From contig NW_002060973.1 of assembly GCF_000150275.1 (NCBI RefSeq), positions 95,364 to 159,363 on the forward strand: a stretch of DNA of 64,000 bases. The letters are read 5' to 3'. The notes under the pieces were generated by a model. It did not search any database. It was given only the letters and a program-made list of their open reading frames with translations, and was not told the DNA's origin. The translations under genes were made by a program, and so were the position numbers. This DNA comes from Trichoplax adhaerens. Taxonomy: Eukaryota > Placozoa > Uniplacotomia > Trichoplacea > Trichoplacidae. Shown piece by piece: positions 38,962 to 53,032 of this stretch. Positions within the stretch are counted from its first letter, which is position 1; each line of letters begins with the position of its first letter.

Positions 38962-41900
38962 ATGTAGCCAGAAATAACTAGGATTACTCTTTCAAAGCAG
39001 AGTGTCGTAAAACGGTATCATCTACACTTGCAGTAGATGTAATATTTTTTTCTATGACTGTCTGAATCTGCGATAGTTCTGATTATGATACTTTACGAAA
39101 CTCTTATCGAAAGTCGTATTATCTACCATTTACGTAAATGTTAATGATGACTTATAGCTTGTTCTGTAGAATGACCTGATTGTTTCGTTTGCTAGAAAAA
39201 TCTTTTACATGTTTCTACGTTATTGGCCAGCAATCTTGTACATTACATTGTAGAATATAGATGCTTTGTCGAAAAAAATTCTATTTATTAAAGTTTATCT
39301 ACCGATATATAACACTTAAATCGAGTATTTGCATAAAGTATTTGTGTGATATTCATTATCGAAATGAACAAACTGGAATAGGATAAAATAAACCAATAAC
39401 AAAATCAGTCCTGTAGCAACTGATGTCGATGTAATAATTCATTGGATTTTTTGTAAGATTACTCACCTCGAATACTGAATTTAAATAATAATTTCGAATC
39501 ATATTATTCGCAGATTCCTATTAATTAATTAATTAATGACGCTTTATAAATTCATTTTTAATAAAAAAATTTTTCATATATCTGAAAATGCTTTTATTAT
39601 TAAAATACGTCAGTACTCGAATATCCATTTTACATGTATACGGTGACCAGAATCTACTGTAGATGGTTCTCGCGCATGAAGGCTAAGATTAGCAGTTATT
39701 ATGAATCCTTTTTTGTGAAAGAGGTTGCCTGTCGTGACATCTTTGTAAGTAGTTATACATTAGACATGAAGATTACACCCTGCCGACAGTGATTAATTTT
39801 ACATAATAGTGCATGTTTCTCAGTTTAGTTGGCTAATAGAAACATGTCATTTGGCTTAGTTGCATGTGTTCGTATAATTTGAATGGATCCAGTTTTTTAA
39901 TTAATTAACGCCCAATACTGCTTTAACATTTTTGATTCTCTTTACCTCCATCCTGCGTAATTGTAGTATAGTAGTATCATATGCAAGACTTACGTAGTAC
40001 ATGGAAAAGATAAATTTTTTTGGATTCTTAAAGTGGAACTGGTAGAATGTACTTGATTAATAAGGTAAGAAATTTTATGATAGTAAATTTTGCGGCTCAC
40101 ATAATACATGCTAGTGAGTGGTAGATCAGGATTCTTTCTCAATGGTCCCTGCACGGTAGCTAATCATCTTAATAAATCATTCTACAGTACTAGGTATACT
40201 GTGATACAATCATGCAACTATCAATAGTTGAATTTATAAGAAATCATCATGAAAGCATATAATGTCGAGCTAATTTCTAGTACATTATCCTTCAATTGTT
40301 ATATAGACTCCGAGCTTGGTCTAAATATCGTATGAATTTCCATTTAATCGCAGAAATTGATAATTATAATACAATGTGTAAGCTATCACGACGTTAGAAT
40401 ATTATTAATAGAACAGCAGTTTGGTAACAGCGATGGGGGTTACCGATATTCTTTAAACTAAGAAACTTAGTCTATGCTGATATTAGGCGATGGCTACGAC
40501 ATTACAAAATTGATAGACCTAATATAGAAGGCTCCAAAATCGAATTTCATTTGTAGATTTGAATATGATGCCTCTGCTGTCATAACTGTATCCCGTATTG
40601 ATTCTGTTATATTGAGATTTCCATTTTTGCTCGAGTAGTCCCTGAAATGTTTAATCGTCTACTTGTATTAGAGAACTGCTTTCATCTCGACTGCTTAAAG
40701 TTCGTGAACTACTGCACTTGAAGGAACTTCTTAGAAGTCCCTGGAAAGTGGTACATTAAGCAGGTTATTACCGGTAATATTTCGATTGGAAATGAGTTTA
40801 GTAAAGGCTTCTACTATATCGTCTTGTCTACACTTTATAAATTGGTTAGTGGTTTGGTTATTAATAAACTGGTACATAAAGTATATTAAAATAAACTTAT
40901 ACCAGTTCTTGTACTAAAATTTCGAAAGTGCTAACATTAGTGACAGTGGCACAGATTGCAGCTTAAGCATGACTGAATAAGCACTATGCGCACAGCTATA
41001 ATCCGCTGTCAAGATTTTAAAAAGCGGGAGCTTTTAAGGGAGGAGAGCACAAAATAAGTACACTTGTGTGGGCTATTTTACTCTGTATAAGGGTGTGCGA
41101 TATTTTAGCAAACTAAAAAGTACTGTAAGTTTTTATCGCTCATCCTGATAGTTTATATCAAAACAAAGTTAAATGGATTTTTTATAAACTTTGATACAAA
41201 CAACTTCAAGGCGTGAGACGGCAGTAGCATATCTTTACGTAAACATTAATAAGAAAAATATTTAGCTTACGTTGACTACAATTGATTATAGGCTAGAGGT
41301 TAATAAGCTTTGAATTTCCATCTTTTCATATTCATCAGTTACTAAATTAATATTGTGATAGATCCGATAGAATGTAGTAATATCACCTTAAATTCTGTTT
41401 CGAAGATTGTGGTTATTAACTAGTCTAATTTTATCCTACCCTTAAGGATTCATTTTGTTTATAAAAGAGTATAGTTTAAACCTGTTTATAGATTACTCTT
41501 ACAAAGTAATATTGAAATTGAAGTAGTTTACAGGCAATGTTATTGGAGGCTAATTTAAGGCCGTAAAATTTATTTACGCAATTAAATAGCAGTATCGATT
41601 AGTTTAAGTTTAAACAACTATTGCTGAAATAGTTTGCTTAGGTATAAGTATAAGAGCACTTTGTCATAATGAAGCCACTATGATAATAATAAAGGCTTTG
41701 TACTTCAATGTACAAAGCAAGTGTGTACTATTCATTCTATCATAAATTTACTCTTTCCAGTTAATGATTTACAGATTTACTGTTTACTAAATAACTAGTA
41801 CACACTACTACAGATGGCTGAATAGTTTGCATAATAATTAAAATTGAGGAGTCAATATCCAAGGGTAAGTCTAGACCCGCTACTAAACTTTAGTAGAACA

Positions 41901-43924
41901 TCAATGATGGAAAATCCATACTGATGTTTTGCAAACACACTATCTATTGCTATATTAAGCCAACATGATATCATTTGATAAATCTACTAAGAACTGCAAA
42001 GCTAAATTATAGTACGGTAGCTATCGATTGTACAATTTTCTCTGCAAATCTTTAAAGGTAGAGTTAGGATAAGATCTTTGAGCCCAGTTATTTTGGTATT
42101 TTTTTATTATGTTGGTGTAATTATTTACTCTTATGTTTGGTTGTTATTCATTGCAATCTAGATCTATCTTGGTTATTTATGTTAATCTTCATCTTAGTAA
42201 ATATATTTACATAAAAAGCCTTCAATTCACAGGTATTTACCGGAGATACTCATTTTTTGGACTGAAGCTTCATTATAACCACTTATTGTGTTATTGACAT
42301 TTTACGTTGTTAAAGATCTTCATACATGATAGAGTAATTCTATTAGATTCGGTATTAGACACACTTCCGTAAAGAATTATCTACTATCATGACATCATCC
42401 ATCAAGCATGGTCATAAATAATCAATTTCTACAAAGAATCAACAAGCTACACGTGATTTATATTCTATAAATAAACGGAAAAAATAAACGGCAATATTGT
42501 TACCGTCGGTATTCCGATCAGATGGCGTACGAAATAAAAGAAATTTTTGCGTTTAAACTACGAGTATTAGGCTGAAGCAAAGTATTACGGTATATTAATA
42601 ATATCGTTTACCTAGAAAATCACATTAGCAGCTACAGAATAATCTTCAACAGATGTTATGATGTAACAATACTTTAAAGATTTAAGAATTCTTAAATATT
42701 TGTCTATTTATTATGAAAGTTAAATCATCTCATCTACAAAAATAAAAAAAATCAAAGGCTAGTACAATTCTAATCACTCTTGAAAACGACGTAAAAATGG
42801 ATATTAAAAAGTGATAGTCAAAATTCTATGTGATTTCTATTGTTTAATGAAAAATATTTAAAAACTACTGTTATATTTTTCCTAACCTTATTTTACCCTG
42901 TTATTATTTCAGTGATATGACGGTGTTCAACTTGCATCCAGAAATGCGATTTCTGAATAATGAATCTTCTAGTGTTGGTATTTTAATACTCAAACATCGA
43001 ATCTATTTCGTTTGCTATCGCATGTTATTTGGGCAACGAATATTATAGCTTTACCTACTGATCCAACACGTTAAGATACAATTGCATTCTATTTACTACA
43101 GAATTATGCAAACGAATCTAAGATCAGTATTTTTCTATCTGAAAATTTGAAGGATTGAGTACGGTAGCGGTTATAAATGGATAGGGTATTGTTCACCTTG
43201 AATTAGATTCCAGTTGATATTACTCGTATGTTAGGATACAATTTGAGATAGTTTCAGTCTCTACGCTTTATTTGAAGTTTTTGTGATATTCATGTTGGAG
43301 ATATTGAGAACTTCTACAAGTAGTCTACAGCCAGATGTCATTTAGTACAGTAACTGATTGTCTAAACGGTGATGACGTTATGCATTTTATTGAGCGTTCT
43401 TGTAGGGGATTAATGAACTGATACGTGTATTCTATAGCAATTACACTACATTGCCATCTCGGTAAAGAATAGAAATATGTTGAGGTGGACTTTCAACTAA
43501 AATGGCACGATCAAACAGTATATCAAGGTTTATGCAAGAATTTTGCGTGCAATTTTCTACCGCATTGAATAAGCATGCTATTTTATCAACCCTGCCACCG
43601 TAATATCGAGACAGCAACGAAAGAATTCGCTAAAATACCACAATTAGTTAACGTTAACGTCAAAGAATGAGAAATAGTTTTGGATTAAAGAAAAGGTACA
43701 TGAAGCATGATTAGAGAACATCGCGGGCAGTGTAATATGCGTGTATATATACTGTACGCTTATAACTCTATCTTAACAAAACAATATTCGATGTTATTGA
43801 TAAGTCAATTCCCATCCTATTTATATGTACACCTGTTCACTTCTTTTGTAACAAGATACAATACAATATTACAATGCAAACATTCCGAAATTTAACATAA
43901 TGAAAACTTAATCTCTAATTACAG
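38962..43924. other. AT-rich spacer, no gene seen
   Basis: The first few hundred bases are presumably the 3' UTR of the L1CAM gene. I found no family resemblance and no phase-consistent exon pair. A 31-codon frame at 43575-43670 (MLFYQPCHRN, ending VNVKE) is open on the plus strand but unsupported. Confidence 0.5.
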
Positions 43925-44055
43925 TTATATTAACAAATCGCGTTCAGGTCGATATCTTTAATGCCAGCAAGATTGAATTACGCAAAGGTGACAATGTTAT
44001 TGGAAATCAACATGCCGCCTTCTTCTTTCTTGCCAAAAATGATTATTCAGGATAA
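43925..44055 (+). CDS. Candidate terminal exon, unknown gene
   Basis: An acceptor (CTCTAATTACAG) is followed by an open frame of 43 codons to TAA. The peptide contains VQVDIFNASKIELRKGDN and ends AKNDYSG, with a balanced, protein-like composition. It lacks an ATG. No upstream exon was found in matching phase, and a 62-codon ATG frame overlaps in another register. Function unknown; it may be chance. Confidence 0.25.
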
Positions 44056-47000
44056 ACTCGGGCTATTTTATCGATGGTACTTGAATTTGGACATGATCAT
44101 TGTTCATATGATATTATTTGACTATTGTAACGGTTACTATGAAATCTAATAATTACCAATTTGATTTCGATTTATGACCATAGCCAAATATATCTTACTT
44201 CTATTGACAAAATACTATTCTGAAGTTGTTGAGTAAATACTGTAGGCGAAAAGTGGGGCACTATTTTTAGTTTCTCTACACTAGATCCATGCTAATATAA
44301 TAAAAATATAATTATTTTTATGATTAGTTCCCATCAAGGTCTGATTTTTTTGATATATCTTATCCATTCTATGGAAAAACTTGGCCTCCTATTAATCTCT
44401 TTAGATTATGTAGTGTATTAACTCTATATAAATACTGCTACTGATTTACGTCATGGCAGCGAATTGTGCTAATGAGAATAGGCAGAAACTACTCCAATAG
44501 ATTCATTATTAGTAACATCGAAACTGGCTGTGATATGGTTAAAAATGGTCTTTACCATGTGTAAGATTAACCCAATTTAGATACTGAAATGTAAATTTAT
44601 TTTATTCGGTAAATATTTTGGTAAGAAAAGAGCGTTATTTCAGAGTTATTATAGACGGTATCCAATCCAACCGATCGATAGCTCATGTAGTGGCCGCAAC
44701 CTTTGTCAGCGCGATACAGCTGACCGATCTAAAAAATTTCGTCCTTCATTTACTTTCATTCTTTTCAATCACACCCGTTAGTAATAATATTATAGAGATG
44801 AATGTATGGTAAGGTATATTAAATCAATAATCAAACTTATGGTCAATAGAATAAAAATGATCGGACAATAAGACAAAGTGAAGTAAAAATGAATTATGGC
44901 CAGGAAAGGACTTTACTAATACTACAATGATCAGTTGAAATTATTATCTTCCGTTTTGATGATCTAATATTTGTTATTATTATCTATACGCCAGCTGCTA
45001 TAGATGATAACAGTTATTAGATTTTCTTACTTTTTATTGTCGCCGTGACAATACAGAATACATTACTTCTCTCTTCCTCTCATTCTCTACAACTGTCATG
45101 TATTATTACAGTTGTATTGTTTCTTGAATATAGAATGAAAGGGAAGTTAAAAAATTTCTTCATTTGCCTACTTAGTCCGTTAATCAATCAATAAATGTAA
45201 ATATACCTAACCAATAAAATGATTTTTTATTTTGCATCCCTATGTCTTGATTTGATGATTACAATTTGAGTGATGAGTCCGTTGGAAATGATCAATATGA
45301 TACCAGCGGATTCCTTACAATACAGTACAGTAGTTGATTTTTCCTTTTTTTATTTCTATAATCTTGTACACATTCGTTTCTACGATAGAACGTATGAGCG
45401 AATTGGCTTTGGAGGTATTTTATAGATGCTGTATGCGTGGGTAGAAGATCTGCTGTCCAATGTCATATGCTATTTGGAATATCATTCTTTAATTTAGTGC
45501 TTTCACTTTCAATGCATTAAAAGTAACGTTTGGATAGTTTTAATAAGCAGAATGAGTATAGTCAATCAAATGAATCAATCATCAAGGGAATAGCACGGTC
45601 AAAGTTAATTAGTGCATTGTCGGTATAGACCATTCTATATAAGTACAGTATAGGAGAATGGATTGCTTTGTACAAGCTACTAGGCCAGTATTGATCGTTG
45701 AAAATCGTTTTGTATGCCTAACTATGGCCTAGCTAGGTTTAGTATGTACTGTAATGGTTTTGTTTTTCTACCGTTTGAACGAAGCATCTCTGTGATGATG
45801 GCTTAGTTCCGTTGGCCTCCATCTACAGTGATACACCAACGTCAATACTGCATGATGACAATGATGAAGGCCAAGGAATGACATATTCAATCAATTTTTA
45901 GTCTTATTTCAATAGGTCATGAATGATTGATTCACTCTTCCTTTATCCCATTGAATTGAAGGTGAAATGTTCACTTCGTAAGTGATGCAAATCTGGATGT
46001 ATGCTGTAATACTACAATATTGGCATCAACAACGTTGAAATATTGTCGTTGAGCGCAATAGTATTTGAAATGACAGTGGTATACACATGATTATTTATCG
46101 CTTCACGGCCTCAAAGGGAATAAAATGACTGGTGAAAGTCCATCATTCGATTCCTTTCCTTTCCCGTCTTCACCTTGCTCTATTTAGGCTCTTTGACTTC
46201 CACACGTTAGTGCCCAATGCAAGTATCGCATCCTGTACAGTACAGTACGTCGCCCAATACACGTACAGTACACAAAGTACAGTGCAATCCACTCAATCTA
46301 CGAGTGAAAAGTGCCTTCTCATCCTTTGGTGAGAAGAAGGCTATGATAACATAAATAATGGAGTCATCATCGCCGTTGGATCATGCGATGATGCTTGATT
46401 TCCAATGTTATTGACATTTTGAACGACTTGTTTAGCATTGGCTTGGAACTTGGAGTAATGACAATAGTTGATGGCCCAATCGATCGGACCATCAAGAAAG
46501 AAAGAAGCCACTCTGTTTCTGTTTTGAGGCCATTTGTATGGTTTACAGCGAATGCACAATAGCGGCTGGTAGGAGCGCTTTACTGCTGCTGTCTAGCACA
46601 AGATGGTCCACCACTGGACAAAAAAAGAGACATGATGAATTGTTGTATTTTCATCTGTATTGTACTCTGTCCGTACTCAACACTTGGGCCGTCCAATCGA
46701 TATCCACGCACACGGGTTGCGTAGTAGGATGCTATGTTGTCTAATGAAGTAGCGCTAGTAGCCTTAAGCAAATAAGACCATTTGTCAAATTGTCCCACTC
46801 CGTTGTTGTTGTTGGTTTTTGAAAGAAGAAATGGTTGATTTTTTTTTGCGCACGCGTAATGACTTTCATTATTTGCCGCGCTATCTATTCAAGCCGACCG
46901 TCGATGCCAACTGCTACGACACGCGTAGTCGAAGCGTCTAGTGCCAGTATAAGGTAACATCGCTACTCAGTGACTTTATAGTGTACAGTAGATCTGGCAC

Positions 47001-49283
47001 AGTCCACCGCTCGCGATCGATTGGATCCGTTTGCAAAGCTATTGATGAAGCCATCTTTCGGTTCTTGCTTGTCTTTTTGAATTATTTTTTTTTGCCTGGG
47101 CGAATTATTTGATTTTACATCTTTGTCATCCACCCCATTGGCTATAGTTTTAAACGAGTCGATCTTGTTTGGGAGCTTTTGTTCCTTGATTGACTACCGT
47201 AGTGGCAAGAAAAAATTCCTTCACCTTGATTGCCTTGTAGGCATAGTTTGGATCACGTTTTATCCAGTTGAGTGGACGCTTTTCGAGTCCACTCATTGAT
47301 CATCATCATCAAGTGAAAATCTCCTTCATTACTCTAGTCATTGAATCTCTTTTGGCAAGAATTATTTCAACACCCAGCTGTGGAGAGCTTTTTGGTCAGT
47401 AGAATTCTTCTTGGTCTTGTATTGCCTTGGCTTGCTTGATCACAATTGTGTGTCCTGCGATCGCTTCCAAATTCACATCCATCGACGGCTAATTGTTCTC
47501 CATTGGTATTGATCGATCATCCAAGTCATTCAGCCAGTACAAGTCGATTCAACTTGTTGTAAAGGGTAAGTATGGCAATGCAATTGGACTAGTGCTTGAT
47601 CATGTCTAAATTATGTAGAAAAAAAGGAGGAAATAGAGTATCTGTAGTGACAACAACGTTACAAGCCAACAGTGGTTGGCACGTCTTGCCGTCATGCAAT
47701 GAATTTCTGCGCTTGCATATCAACTTCTTTATTTTAATGAAAACACCACACTGGTCTCCATAGTAAACACAACAGTAGACAGACTCTATAGCAGATTGAA
47801 TAGACTCTTTCGTCGATCATCCGCTATTTTATGCAACTCGCTGATTGTGCTAACTGCTTGTAGCGCTAGCGCTTTATCCATATCACTAAAATAATACTGC
47901 CGATGCAAATATCGGTGATATTGAGCGTCGATTACCAAGCAGGCAATGGACGACCATCAATGGTTCGTCAATGAGAGAGCCGTTTCTTCATCGACAGTCA
48001 CCACGCTATTGTGTCTCGATAGCCAGTTGAAATGCTAACATTTGCAAAAGAGGAAAGGGTAGCGATAGAGTCTGTAATAGGTTATGTTTTTTTCGCTCAT
48101 TCATTTTCTTTTCTTGGATTGGATATTATCCATAGTTGATTATTATGATAAGTCGGTAAATGGTGATGGACATTTGCCAATGTGTAGGGTAATAATCCAT
48201 ACAACGTTGTTTTCTTTTCTGATTATTCGTCAAAATTTATCTTGATTAGTAAACGAATGATTGCATGTGAGGGAAATAATTTCGTTAAACTTCTATTGTA
48301 CATGTTGATTGAGGGTACTTTCTCTTCAGGTTATTAAATTTAAACTAACACGTTTTAGTCACTCAGAATTGAATAATGATATTAAAAAATGAAGAAGCTT
48401 AAGACTTGTCCTCTATTTGTTGATTGACAATGATATCGACTGCAGAGCACAAGCAAACATAGCCGGCTTGATGCCACTTTATAAACTGCAGTACTTGTAC
48501 CGTGCTTTCTGCACGATTTTATAGTTGTGACAGAGTACGATCCCACCCGTAGTAATCGTTGGAGCTTAAAGCACTCATGAAACGAGTCCACTCACTCATC
48601 AGTCCTCTTTCATGTTGCCTTTTGGCATTATCCAGGTATCGGTAGTCATTAGCTATCAACATCAAGCGATGATGAAAGCATAACTAACTGCATTATAACA
48701 TGTGGCTTTTGGATGAGAGATACAGTATCCTATCCCTACTCAACACCAGTCCATTTCTATTTTCTATTGACGACGCCATCATCCTTGTCCCTTTTATTAC
48801 GCTACGTTTGCTTTGAGATAATTCGATAATATTTATATAGAACCTGATTATAGGTTTGTTGGGTACACATCTATTGTTATGCAAGACGGCGCTGAGCAGT
48901 ATACGTACCTTGCTGCACAATGCCATTTTGTCGCTTTTGGGTTATTCCGGAGTGATTTTCTCCTACAATAGACTGATTATGCTGTGGCCTTCCAGCGCGC
49001 TATCCTATGCTTAACGTACATCGTTTCAAACAGCGCAAACAGTCGGCGTGAATAGACAAATGGAATGTTGTACTACGCCGCTGAGATGATGGTATCGATT
49101 CATCAAACAACACGGTATTGCATTCATTTCCTCTATTAAAATGGATCGATATTTGCCGCCGGGATGTTGTGATGTTGGTGTGATCATCATGTTGGCGATG
49201 GGATAGTCTATTCCTGACAGTCACTACTTGTAGTAGCCGTGCTTAAGAAGGTGATTGAAAAAAAGGATACGAGACAGAGTCAT
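44056..49283. other. Spacer with GC-richer island from about 45.3 kb
   Basis: From about 45.3 to 50.1 kb the composition is visibly less AT-rich. A cluster of CAGTAC words lies at 46231-46285. On the minus strand at 46.97-47.53 kb a chain of protein-like segments occurs in shifting frames. One starts MSGLEKRPLNWIKRDPNY (about 47,295 leftwards) and stops near 47,153, where another frame (IANGVDDKDVK) takes over. No splice sites join them. They could be a decayed coding sequence or a by-product of composition. A 64-codon frame at 44618-44812 also follows a TTATTTCAG acceptor. Confidence 0.4.
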
Positions 49284-49640
49284 TTAGTGATGAGAGAATG
49301 ATCGTATCAATCGGATCAACGTAACTCGGTGTCTTCCAAATTGATGTTTGTAGGATAAATACATATTGAAATTTCTATTTTTGATTTGCCGCTGTATACG
49401 AGGGTTAAGCCATGCTGTGACAACTCGCAGAGTTCGCTGAAGTTCACTAAAAAATGACAGTAATCGCCTTTCAATATCATCTAACCTACTGTCGATAAAA
49501 GGACATCCAATACGCAATGGATCTTCACTTGGAATCGTAATAGGCAAAGTTAGTCTTAGCCTTTTAGTATTGTTCAATTCTATATTGTAAACTGTACTAC
49601 ACTGTGCTGACGGATATTGAATGATGCCGTGGATTTTCAA
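49284..49640 (-). CDS. Candidate exon of an unknown minus-strand gene
   Basis: A very strong pyrimidine-rich acceptor (GATTTTCTTTTTTTAGTTCTAG) precedes 118 codons to a stop. The peptide includes LPITIPSEDPLRIG, then CPFIDSRLDDIERRLLSFF, then a basic tail. The helical middle segment is the most protein-like part. There is no ATG at the exon start and no matching upstream exon was found. A frame at about 49,940-50,047 (minus, PTVWRPILRVEV) is also preceded by a possible acceptor but ends in its own stop. No domain recognised. Confidence 0.35.
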   Translation of the reverse strand: MKIHGIIQYPSAQCSTVYNIELNNTKRLRLTLPITIPSEDPLRIGCPFIDSRLDDIERRLLSFFSELQRTLRVVTAWLNPRIQRQIKNRNFNMYLSYKHQFGRHRVTLIRLIRSFSHH

Positions 49641-52600
49641 CTAGAACTAAAAAAAGAAAATCGATTTATGATATCTGGTGTAATATCTACTTTGACTTGA
49701 TTCACTGACAGTTTATGTTGGCTTTCTAGGGGGCAAAAATAAAAATCAATCGTTAACGTCATGACGCTACTGAAGAATGATTCTTAAAGTTATCTATTAA
49801 GAATGGTATTTTTAGCCATTTTAAATGTCTTTTCAAAGGAGAGTTGTTGCGATAGCAGTTTAATGTGCATACAGGACGTTATTCTATCGATTCAAATACA
49901 ACGAAGTCCATTACAACTACTATAGCTTATAAATCATCCACTACAACAATGGGTTCGAGTGCAATCACAAATCGTGCCTTTTTTTTGCGGGCACAAAAGG
50001 CTCTCAAGAGAACTTCTACTCTTAGTATTGGCCGCCACACAGTAGGCTAATATGCATGTCTTATAACTTGTATGATATTAGTATAGTGTGATACATTCAA
50101 GACACCCCCAAGTCTCGACAACAGCCATTACTTGACGAAGTATCTAGTCATAAAAGTAATATTACTTTTAAAATAAATACGTCGTATGCTGCAAGTTCGT
50201 ATACTGTTATATTGTGATAGGATGAATTGTCCAAGGGGACGATGTATCTGACAAATAATGAAGCACTACTTTGGCTGCCTATTTGCAAGCTACAAGCAAT
50301 TACACAAGACGCGTATAGGCGTACTTGCATTTCCAGCCATTTAGGCTACATTCTCGTATGTTGAATTCAAAAATTGATGGGGAAAGGCATACACTGTGAT
50401 ACAATCCATATGCTACTGCATATACTGTACAGTCTGATGTTTCGATTGTAGTCGAGGATGATTGGACGAATAAGTGCTATTAAAGATGCCTGGGTTTTAT
50501 TACGCTATCCCTTTTCCGTAGGGATATGTAAATGTGATTTTAGTTTCAATCCTATCGGGGACATCGTACGGTAATGCCGAAAATAGTTCTGAACGATCCA
50601 TTTTACGCAGTTTATTTATGCTATCGTGTACTTATTATTAACACGTGAGAAAGCGCAAGTGTTTCGTCATCATTGATACTGCGGCGATAGTATCGGAGTA
50701 AAGAAAGCTAGAGAAGCATTGTAAATTGATTAAGAGTTTCTATCGATTTTCTACTTTTCATTGTCATGCGGCGAAATGAGATTTAAGTTATGGGGTATCT
50801 TCAAATACCGTATTGTTTAATCACTAGTTTTCCTAACGCGAAGTTTGAGTATGGGTGCTTGTAATAAAGGCTATTTAACAGTTGAACGTAAATAATTAAT
50901 GTAAATCATCTGAGAGAGCAGTGAAATAGGTTGCAGTTTATAAATAAGTTGAATCACAAGTTAAATGATGTAAGCACATTCTGCAGTATTGAGGAATCTC
51001 TTTATACATGTATGTTCTTTTTACCTAGCATACGCGTATATGGCTAGTTCTAGAATTTCTTTACTGGACTGAAGTGAGTCCATGACATGGAAGAATATCT
51101 TTTCTATGCCTTGTGCGTCTTGAATTCTTCGTCATCGATACGCGTAGCTTATAGAACAGACTGTACAATATGAACGGTAGTAGCGAGAGTTATAGTGTCC
51201 TGTAAATCGACATGCTCGTCCAGTAGACATTATTAGTTGTAAACCGACGAGTTCCCTTTTTCATCACATGAACGCAACTCTGGTGGTTGTCGGCATCAAT
51301 GGTATACTATTGAATAATATAATTAGCAGAATGTAGTCTAAATTATTAAATACAGTCAAATGAAGCTTTTAGGTTGAATAGCATTGTCATTTGCTGATTC
51401 TTCTGTGTAGCTGTGCTCCTGAGCCTGGTTAGCTTAATTAACATAAGTAAAGTACTGTGCTAGTATATGCCGCCAATTGTTATTTAGTAATCATAGCAGT
51501 GTTAAACTCGCAGAATACTGCCTTTCAGACCTTAGGATACTGTAGATCATGACTAATATCCAGTTTCTGACTGGTGCTTTCGACTTACTACGCCGAGGTA
51601 AATTACTATTCAAAAAGCTATCTTATAATATTTTTCCATTATCTATTAGCGACAGCATAACTTACAGTTAGTACTTAATAACTGGCGATTACGGTAATAT
51701 AGTTAGGGAGATTTAGACGTTAAGTCAAATACGAATAGGCATATATAGCCCCTTGCGTATCCGTCGACGTATTTCAATTTAAGAAAACAAAATAGGATAC
51801 AGGTAATAGTAACTGACCACACAGTGAGTTCAAATGGTTTATTGAGCGACGCAACAATCTCGGCAACTATTTTAAAGATAGAAAACCTCTAGCGTACAAT
51901 AGTGCACGAGAGAGTGAATTCCGCCACATATTAATGCCATGCCATACATGTTTTACTTCATTCGATATTATTTCCCGAATTGTAGTAGAAGAAATGTGAT
52001 ACTTAACTGTAGCTTCCATGGATAACTAACTTTGGAGCCCAAAAATTGAGATTTTTTAATTTCTTAGCAGTACATAAAGCTACTACAGTATGGCCGTAAA
52101 TTTACTGGAAAGAAATTTAATTATACTTTATAATGGTCCGGTTGTCCTAACTGTAGGTTGGTGAAGAGTCATAATTTTACGGTGAAGCCGATAGTTATCA
52201 AAGTGACCTTTACAACATTCTCAAATCAATTTTATATAGCATATTTATAAATGCCTAGGGCATCTTCTCGGTTATTGAACAACGATACTCAACGTATAGA
52301 CTAAGAATAGTAGGGCTTCTCGATATTGCCACGTTATATTCTATTTCCTTTACATACAGTAGGTTATATTGAGTGCTTTAATGGCCTGTTAAATTAAAAC
52401 TGTATTTGCTTAATATCGCTGATGAAAAACAAATGATGCATCATAATGAATTTTGCCAATGCGTAAAGTATTGATAATTAAGATCCGTCATCCCATCATA
52501 GAGAAGCCCCTGCTGTGTAACAGCGGACGTATTCTAATGTTAACGCCAATGATTGCAACAAATTCGAATTTTATGTACAAATAGAAAATGAAAAGTAAAC

Positions 52601-53032
52601 GTAAATGGATAAATTATATTCCTTATAACTTATTTCAATAAGTGCGAACCCATTAATCATAATAGCAGGGAGAGTCCTTGAAATGACCGTCCATATTCAG
52701 TACTATCATGACTTAACAGGTATAGATAGAGTAGATTTACAGCGTAAATGTATGAAACATTTAAAATACAGTTTACTGGATATGTCCAAAATGATTATCA
52801 GAACAATGATGGTTCTGTTAAACAAAGCAGACCATCCCCACAGATCGAACTTTATATTTGTTATAGTGTTGTATTGGTTTACAAGTTCTATTGGATGATA
52901 CATATTCATGCTTTAACAAATGATTTGGTATATTTTACTGGTGTGTACATTTGAATGATCTGATATCCAATATTATATCATTCTACGCAGAAACAAAACA
53001 TATATTGAGAAAATAATACAATCAAGAGTGAA
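49641..53032. other. Spacer upstream of the PCBP gene
   Basis: Mostly AT-rich with no confident gene. Two overlapping plus-strand frames at 52683-52954 (one containing VQNDYQNNDGSVKQSRPS) lie 80-350 bp before the PCBP start codon. They may be 5' UTR sequence, an alternative exon or chance. Confidence 0.45.
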
